DNA from: Ptychodera flava
Taxonomy: Eukaryota; Hemichordata; Enteropneusta; Ptychoderidae
DNA: 64,000 nucleotides
Reading direction: 5' to 3'
NCBI RefSeq assembly: GCF_041260155.1
Contig: NC_091940.1
Location: forward strand, 3,320,001 to 3,384,000
The translations under genes and the position numbers were made by a program. The notes under the pieces were generated by a model. That model was given only the letters and a program-made list of their open reading frames with translations, did not search any database and was not told the origin of the DNA. This document shows, piece by piece, positions 56,610 through 64,000 of this stretch (the stretch's first letter is position 1; every line of letters begins with the position of its first letter).

Positions 56610-59090
56610 ACTCTACCAAAGACCATTTTTTCGTTCTATAACTCCCAATTAAATCTGTCTCTTGTAACCCTACCAGCTCCATATTATGCGCCAACGCTAA
56701 CGTTTGATAATTTTTCAACATTCCATTTGGCTATGTATAGATAAGATAAAAGCAAAGTTCACAGACCTATTAGGCCTACCATTTTTCGGAGCCAGCAGGA
56801 AATATATCTTTACTCTGCATAGTCGTTTAGAGCGTGACTGCTCTGCAGCATCACCCAACCAACATGTGGCGAGGCTTTCAGTTTCGAAATTGTAGTCCAC
56901 TGCAAACCAATCACTAGTTCTGCACTTTACCAGCTTTCCATTTGATCAACTAGATTATTCGTTGATGTTATCGGTGTTTCACTTTGTCTCGTCATGAATA
57001 GCGATTTGCATAAAGTCTTTTACCCCGAATACTTACGGAATGTGTAAACGTAGGTGAATTTATTCGTCAGAATCTTGTTGATCTCCGTATTTTCCATGAC
57101 GAGGGACAATTCACTATTTACAATACCCATCATGGTCTGATAACAATATTTCAATTGAAACATTTGTAATTTCAACAAATACGAGACTGATATTTGCGTG
57201 ATAGCATAGAAGAAACCATCGTTCCTTTATGTCATCGCTCAGGGAAGTTTTGGTTAAATGAAGAAGTTAAAGGTTTCGATGTTGCGACAGTACAAGTGTA
57301 GAGAAGAAATGACATAGAATTATAGTGACAGAGGTATTGTGGTCCAACTTTGTCAGAATCTAAGCTCCTACATACATTCATATCTCGGTATCCAGTCTAA
57401 TTTTTTAGTTTTAATTTTCAACGATAGGTGAAATTTGTAACACGTAAAGAAAATCGACAAACTATTCTACCCACTAACCAGACGCTTCCCAGTTTCTTGG
57501 AAGAAAATGCAGTACCCCTAGATTATTATCAGTGGCTAGCTGTTACTTCAGTTGTGTTGTCAAAGAGTGAATCGACGTCTACGCACCGAAGACTTGTAAA
57601 ATTAATTTCTCGGCAAATATATCACTACTTTGTCCACTATCCTCGGCCCACATTTGGCATCACTTTTCCTCCACGTTTCTTTCCCCTGACATTTGCCCGT
57701 TCTCTAAAAATCGTAATTTTAACATGAAACATCTCATCATATCAATAACTTTGCAGAAATAAAATTGAGAAACATGGAAATGGTAAGCACGAGACACTGA
57801 GTAGTCGGAGATATTGAATGAAAATTAGTCAGGGACGCACAAGCCAGCACTGAAACACTCACCGAGGACAACAAGAATCTTGGCTTCATTCAGCCACATA
57901 CCCTGCAGTCTATACTATGAATTCAGCTGAGAACATGTGAGTCAATAATTTCCGATGAAATAAAAAGTTATTCAAAGGTGATTACAAACAAAAATATTCT
58001 AAAATGGTAACAACAATCGCAGATATAAATCAACAGGGAATATAGTGGACAGGGACAGGCTAGTGAAGAAAACAATAGCCTCGGACTCATGGCACTTGAA
58101 GACTCTCTGTCATTATTATATATGTGGGATAGAGTTACCGTAAAATGATGGGTTGTGCTTGTTTTAACATAAGTATTGGCGGTCATACCGTGAATCAATT
58201 TAGTTATTTTTTATTGGTAAGGGAATAAGTTTCTTTGGCCGGGGAGGGGCGGTGGATTATTTTTTGCCGACGTCAAAAAAGTGGCTGGCTCCCAATGCCA
58301 ACTTTCAAAAACCGCGTGACCCTCCTCCACTGCGTGGGACAAAGGTAATACAAAAGGTGAAATATAAATTCAATAATTTAAGTGTATGAAGTCATTCTGT
58401 GTTTTAATGAAATTGTTGTCATGTCAGTTGTAAGATAGGAACTTCAAAGTGTCTTTTTAGTGTTTGAATACAGTATTTTGAAAGAGCTGTGAATGTGTTC
58501 CACACTTTCTATGCCCAGCAAGATGCCCAGAACTGTTATACATAAATGGATGTCAATCAGTAATATCAAAGAGAGAAAATCAGTAAATCATTTGCAAAAA
58601 CTTTGATGGGTGTTTAGACTTGCCAGCCATCCAGTTACATCTCCTGAGAAGCCATAGAGAGTGACTTTTATAAGTTGTAGCCAAATCTGATGTACGCAGT
58701 CCAGTGTCTGAGAGGATCTTTTTCTTTGAAACCACGAAACCACAGATAATAATGACAAAAACTGCCTTTTGCTATCTATTATTATCGTCATGAATAAAGC
58801 TTTTTACAGAAAACCTTCGACACAAAGGAAAATAGTTGTATCAATGAGAATGAAAAAAATATCCTGTCATTTTTCTCTTTCTAAAGTATGCCACTGTATC
58901 CAATAAATTGTGATATATTAGTGCATGTTGCTTTTTTTATACTGAATTCTCACAGAGAAAACAGAAAAGTATCAGGAATTAATGCTTTTCACTTGAACTG
59001 CAGATTTCATAATGATTAGTACACTTTGTAAAACAAACTTTCAATTTGCAGACATCAAGATATCTGTGACACATATCTCTGATATATTAA
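56610..59090. other. Stretch without a supported gene
   Basis: Several open frames under 100 codons show no domain or splice context. I see no repeat with clear limits. Confidence 0.4.
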
Positions 59091-59094
59091 AGTA

Positions 59095-59137
59095 CCGCAC
59101 CCAAAGGGCGACCAAAAAATATTAAACATCCAGATAT

Positions 59138-59219
<82 letters not shown>

Positions 59220-59410
59220 CTATGAAAGTCATGTAGCTGAAGGGCGTGCTGAAAAATATGTCTGATATTTTAGCGGAATGCGTCCGAAGGGAGCGCCGAA
59301 AAAATTTAAAAGCATACAGGTATCTCTGATATATTCGTCTGATATATTATAGTCACGTGCCCGAAGGGCTTGCTGAAAAATATGCCCGGAGGGCCGTCTC
59401 TGAAGAATGT
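59095..59410. repeat. (AT)n microsatellite and short cgaagggcg repeats
   Basis: An AT run of about 75 bases (59142-59216) is followed by repeated ccgaaggg.gtgc.gaaaaatat and tctgatatatt phrases at 59100, 59238, 59290 and 59370. It looks like a dispersed low-complexity repeat family. Confidence 0.75.
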
Positions 59411-59538
59411 GACAGTTCCCTATTAAGTCATTTTGTCCTAGTTGATATGCTGCCGAAAAGTGTTTGCATCATATTGTCAATACCCTGCACAGTCACTTGT
59501 GAGTAGGTACAAGGCGAAGGCCCCTGTAAGCACAGTTA

Positions 59539-59627
59539 CGAGTGTAGTGATACATAGCGGCCGCCGCGTTATTCTATGCATACTACGCGGCGCGGCGGCC
59601 GCTATGTATGTATCACTCCACTCGTAC
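59539..59627. repeat. GC-rich hairpin with CGGCCGCCGCG stem
   Basis: ACGAGTGTAGTGATACATAG then CGGCCGCCGCG is mirrored by CGCGGCGGCCG then CTATGTATGTATCACTCC. The arms are about 32-36 bases and the loop about 20. It may be a tiny foldback transposon; no target duplication is seen. It could extrude as a cruciform. Confidence 0.65.
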
Positions 59628-59629
59628 CG

Positions 59630-61980
59630 TGGGGGTCAATGGGTCGGGTCATGCATGATTGGATAAGTCTGTTCTACGCTTGCGCACATGATCAGTTATG
59701 TAAAATCAGAAAATGGCACCCGGAGACTCTACAAGACGTGTGATGTCCTGTTTGTATTTTGCTAAGGATAGATCTATGAACGGCTTCATGTTTCAGCGCT
59801 AATGCGCTCAATGGAAAGTTAACGGGCCTTGTCCTATTCTGATACGTTGTTTACCCATTTCACTCGCTAACCGCCCATAATTTTGACACTTACACTCCGA
59901 CCCTGGGACTCCCTACTCAGACGTTCGGTCTTTACCCGCCAAACCCGGTAACCCGTGAGACCGAACAACTTGTTGTGATACATAACACAGACGCACTTGT
60001 GACTTTGAATACAGCCCATATCCATGAGGCTACAACTGCTAGATACATTGAGACAACGCTTGTAGCTACCACCATGAATCACATCTTACAGTGCGAATGT
60101 TGATCTTCTGAAGGGAAGAACAATCACTGTTGCTCACAAACTACTGGGCGCCCAGCCACCACTGCACTGCTCTGCACTTCACTGCGACCAAGGTATCCTG
60201 CACTTGTTACCTGTAAGTATGTTAATCGGCCGCCGGGCACGTGGGCGTTTCTTTCTGAACGCGGGGAGAATACTGCAGAGTCGAGTACTCGCGGGAGGTG
60301 AATGTATGAAAACAACGAATAGAACAGTGTACAACTCTAGGATGATAAATGTAAGTGAACACATTTCTCAGACTATAGAATCCTGCTTGAAGTATGCAGA
60401 AAGCAATTTCAAACACTTATGTTCAATCATGTTTTTTTTTTTTACTTCCATGATTCGATCATTGAGTACAAATGTGAGAGGTCACAAAGCTGGTCAGCAC
60501 TGGTCTTATTCCTGTGATTCTTTCACTCCAAGAGTTACCCTCTAAGGGACTGTTCAGAATTTACTTCCAGGCCGGAGGATTTTCTCTTTTCCTGGTGATT
60601 TTTTCCATGCCCCCCCCCCCCTCTATAAATTATGGAGAAAATCGATGGTCCCCCTCATAGTTCTTTGTTTTTTTACCCGTGGCTCCCCAATATACATGTA
60701 CATGCATACATGCACCATACTTACACACTGAGACACATATATTCTGACAAGTTTATCAAACTTTACAAGAACAATGCAGCACTTGGTCAATCAATGATAT
60801 AACAAAATATTTCAGAGTTACAATTAAGTGGCCATAAAAAGCATGTTTTGCAGGAGCTGCAAGTGGCACACTTTTGGGAAGGTTAATGAACAAATCGGGT
60901 TGTAATACTTCTTTTGTTATGTCCACTATAAATGAGCCATTTTATAGCCCTTTTTTGATCATTTTGACAATTACTTTGCCCCATATATTGTTATATCAGT
61001 GGTCTATATCAAATCATTGACCCTGGAGGAAAACGGTACTGTTTTTCTCTAAGGTCTATGATCAAAACACTTTGGTTGTAAATGTTTCCAAGTTGCTTTT
61101 AACATTACATACTAGTGGTAAGTGCTCACAGGAAGAATATACCAATTATACACAGAGCAGGGTGTGTTCACTCACTAGACTAGTCATCTCACTTATTTCA
61201 GTGACAGAAGTAATAGGTGGAAATCAGTGTTTATCCAGGACGGCATCAGCAGGGGGGATTTTCCCCTTTACCAGAAAATTTAGGTGGGGATTTCACCAGT
61301 TCATGTGTTCTACTTGTATCTCTAAGGTGTGACTGCCAACAATACATGGGGGGCTGGTCCCCCCTTGACAAATTACTAGGGGATGCCAACATGTCAACAG
61401 AGGGGGAATCCCCCCATCCCCCTCTCTAGATGAAACACTGGGAAATGAATTGAAAAAAATTGATGAAAGTTTGACTGTAGCAGGTACAGACTTTTATGGT
61501 AGGGGACAACCTACCGGTAGTACCAGGGATATGGATTGCATGCAGTCGCAAAACAAACCGACAGATGTGTGAACAGCCCCTCTTTATTACATGACGTTGT
61601 CAGTTGCTGTCATTTTTATTCAATAGGCTTTCAGATATTGTTCGGACAACTGACTGTGAAAACAGTTTAGGCGACAGAAACAAAGGTGGGCGGGCGAGAT
61701 TAAAGGTGGGCGGCGATTAAAAGAAGCCGGGCGCACCGCCCGTCAAAAATCCCTAGTGGAGAACACTGATATTGTCATTTTCTAGAAATCAAATACTGGT
61801 ATGTTGTAGCATGTAAAATTGGAGTTCCCAATCTACTTTTTGAGATAATATATGTTCAATCATCCATTTCCCCATGATTTTGAGCTCCACACTTGACTTC
61901 ATTGCAAGTTGACGGAATGACCTGTTCAAAGAAAACAATAGCCATGGAGGATAAAAAATTTATTTCATCACCCTCTTGAT
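59630..61980. other. Stretch without a supported gene
   Basis: No domain-bearing frame. A possible minus-strand acceptor (ttctttgaacag) near 61922 leads into a short frame that ends in a stop within 70 bases; I do not call it. Confidence 0.35.
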
Positions 61981-61982
61981 TC

Positions 61983-62075
61983 TTAACCCTTTCACCACCG
62001 TGGTTTGGCCCGATCCCATTGTTATCAATGGTGGTAGTGGACCTGTTTACAGGGAATTGGGGGTGAACAGGTTAA
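61983..62075. mobile_element. Short TTAA MITE, family copy 2
   Basis: 93 bases from TTAACCCTTTCACCACCGTG to GGGGGTGAACAGGTTAA, with short inverted tips (TTAACC.TTTCACC and GGTGAACAGGTTAA). Homologous to 4111-4204. Confidence 0.7.
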
Positions 62076-62746
62076 GTATCCTCTACATGTAGTATTTCTG
62101 ATATAAACATCATGTATGAAGTTACTCATCCAATAAAAAAGATGTTGATCTGAACAGGAAAAAATAGACCTACGGTTTATCATCACAGCTTTGAATATTT
62201 ATTGCTTTTGAGTAATCCATGGAAGGGATGGAAAATATGGGAAATACAAAGGGAAGAATGCTCACAAATGATAACTCAATCAGCAGTAACCTCTGGCAAT
62301 TGACAGCTTGTGATTCAATAGAAGAGATGGCCCATGGTTCACATTTACTTGTGGTATAGGTATAATCAGGCAAACGCCCCTCTGACATCACAGGGATGTT
62401 TGCCCCGTACCTAACCACAAGCACCTGTGACATGAACCAAGGGATAGAATATTTGTCTGAATTGTTGTCGTGATCATTGTATGACTTCAAAAGGTTCGTG
62501 TAGAATTGTATACATTGGCCTTAGTTCAGAAGTTGGAGAAGACTCATGTTTTATGGCAATGAGGTTGATCTTTACTGTTGCTGTCAAATAGCAAAGTTGG
62601 CAGGAGTTTAATAGCAAGTTCTGATGGACATTTAATATTCAGTGTGAGAAGGTATTTATAATGGCATCAAGCATTCACTTATTTTCCCATTATATTGAAA
62701 CTATACATATATATTTTGGTCATTTTCATAAGGATTAGCTTCAATT

Positions 62747-64000
62747 TTTAGCTACTATAGACTATAGTCTATAGAAGCTATTGGGATGGGTATCCGTCCG
62801 GCGTCCAGCGTCAGTCTGTATGTATGTATGTATGTATGTATGTATGTATGTATGTATGTCCGTTTGTGAGGCGTCCGTCCACTCAAATATCTTGAGAACC
62901 GCAGTACTTACTGATTTGATATTTGTTGTGTAGATAAAAAATATGATTTTGAGAAACTTTTTTTTAAATTTTTTGATATTGTTGAAAATAGGCAAATTAA
63001 TGCCAAAAAAGGTGGTTTTGGTAAAAAATCTTCTTCTTCATAACCGCTGGTCAGACAGCTTTGTTATTTGGTATACAGGTCCCTAGGGATAACCCAACTT
63101 AGATTTGTTCAAATTGTGATGAAATATGGAAATGTGTATTTTTAAGGAATTTTTTGGTCATTTTTGGTCAAAATTTGACTTACATTGTATGTAATTCTTG
63201 CACTGTATAAACCCTATCAATTCACCCAGAAAAAATAATTAATATGATTTTAAATAAATTGAATTAATTAGGAAATCATCAAAGCCAAAATAATTTTAAT
63301 GTGGAATTATCAGAAAGGTCAACTTTTATTGACAGTTCATAGTGAAATGCCTACCATCTTGGAGGATTAAAACATGGAAAGGCAACTTTCCTGAATCCCA
63401 ACTTTGATATGTTCTGAACCACCATTTATGTTATCTAAAAGAAATTGCTCATAATAGTTTGTCATGATAAGGTGGTCAAATAAATAGAGATAGAGAAAGT
63501 TCTAATTTCCATTTATGGTTGACTTGGTAAGGATAAAATAAGATTACTTTTTAGGAAAAAAATAGAGTTGTCAATTAAAAGAGCGGTCAAAGTGATAGGG
63601 TTTTTATGGTAAGGCTGGGCTGTAAGATTCCTCATGTGCTATTTATAGCAATTATGCAATCTGTGTAAACAGTGCAATGAAAGTGTAACGTGATTCCTTA
63701 TAATGCTTTTGATGACCTTGAACTTCTTAAGTTTCAAACATTTGTCTCTTCAGTGTGCTTTCTCTGAGTACGTACAGTCTCAACTTATTCGACAGAACTA
63801 ACTTACAATGTTAATTTGAAAGTTAAAATGTGCTTGGTTAATAGGATGAAACTACTGATATTAAAAGATAACCAGCTCAAGATTCTTTATAACCTGACAG
63901 ATATGCTGTTTTTATGACGTAAATCTTGATTTAAGCAACTCTTGTTTACTTTAATTAGAATGTAATTAACTCTCATTTATTTGCTATTTTAGACTAATAT
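62747..64000 (-). mobile_element. Hairpin-ended Helitron/Helentron-like element, copy 2 (runs off the window)
   Basis: The same 3' hairpin (CTATAGACTATAGTCTATAG core at about 62751-62780) and CTAA tip, GGCGTCC leader and TATG microsatellite (62818-62860) as at 9972, followed by the same body. The match extends past 63830 into sequence that mirrors 8735-8900, so this copy is the longest of the three. Confidence 0.6.
63203..63609. mobile_element. Tigger/pogo-type MITE, copy 3
   Basis: It starts CTGTATAAACCCTATCA and ends TGATAGGGTTTTTATGG with TA at 63610-63611; the left TA has changed to CA. Same position within the host repeat as copies 1 and 2. Confidence 0.6.

Noticed and set aside
57428-57727. 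99-residue plus-strand frame
   Set aside because: No start context, no recognisable domain and no splice sites; within chance length for this composition.
62170-62490. 106-residue minus-strand frame near a possible acceptor
   Set aside because: No recognised domain; the nearest candidate donor and acceptor do not give a convincing exon.

Overview
This is animal nuclear DNA, probably from a marine invertebrate. It is intron-bearing and gene-poor, and it is packed with mobile elements. I see a spliced short-chain dehydrogenase gene, TTAGGG-type telomeric repeats, non-LTR LINEs, a Penelope-like element, a BEL/Pao LTR element, a Polinton/Maverick, and about 150-bp core-repeat elements of the pearl/Helentron kind. 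This mix suits a hemichordate, lancelet, mollusc or similar genome. I cannot name the species, and the window shows no operons or bacterial features.

Layout. 1-6.4 kb: host exons on the minus strand (a SAP-domain exon and four exons of a DHRS4-like reductase), two TTAA-flanked MITEs and a LINE 3' end. 6.4-11.7 kb: arrays of about 150-bp units and hairpin-ended, microsatellite-bearing repeats, including an imperfect 2.3-kb palindrome whose arms each carry a TA-flanked Tigger-type MITE; a third copy lies at 62.7-64 kb. 11.7-15.4 kb: pieces of a minus-strand LINE interrupted by a roughly 400-bp-period tandem repeat. 16.6-19.0 kb: a CACTA-like foldback full of GCGAGAA motifs, then a TIR element holding a piggyBac-like insertion and interstitial telomeric repeats. 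20.0-22.7 kb: a zinc-finger pseudogene and a well-bounded pearl/Helentron-like element.

23.0-53.0 kb is one host tandem array (about 80-bp sub-units in a roughly 600-bp higher-order repeat) split by two large insertions. The first is a 17.3-kb Polinton (23760-41062; TIRs; AATATG target duplication). The second is a hAT-like DNA transposon (42372-52351; GACCAAGG duplication), itself hit by a young 6.3-kb BEL/Pao element (44678-50943; AGAAC duplication). Neighbouring array units preserve the matching unoccupied target sequences, so the nesting can be read directly.

The Polinton carries the expected integrase (with a chromodomain), packaging ATPase, protein-primed DNA polymerase B, double-jelly-roll capsid protein and several small membrane or coiled-coil proteins. 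It also has a less usual minus-strand module that looks like a deoxynucleoside kinase followed by a DEDDh 3'-5' exonuclease. I found no adenain-like protease. The element is a fossil with roughly ten or more reading-frame breaks. 53-56.6 kb holds a decayed Penelope-like element between inverted arms. 56.6-62.7 kb is mostly featureless, with simple repeats, a GC-rich hairpin and a small TTAA MITE.
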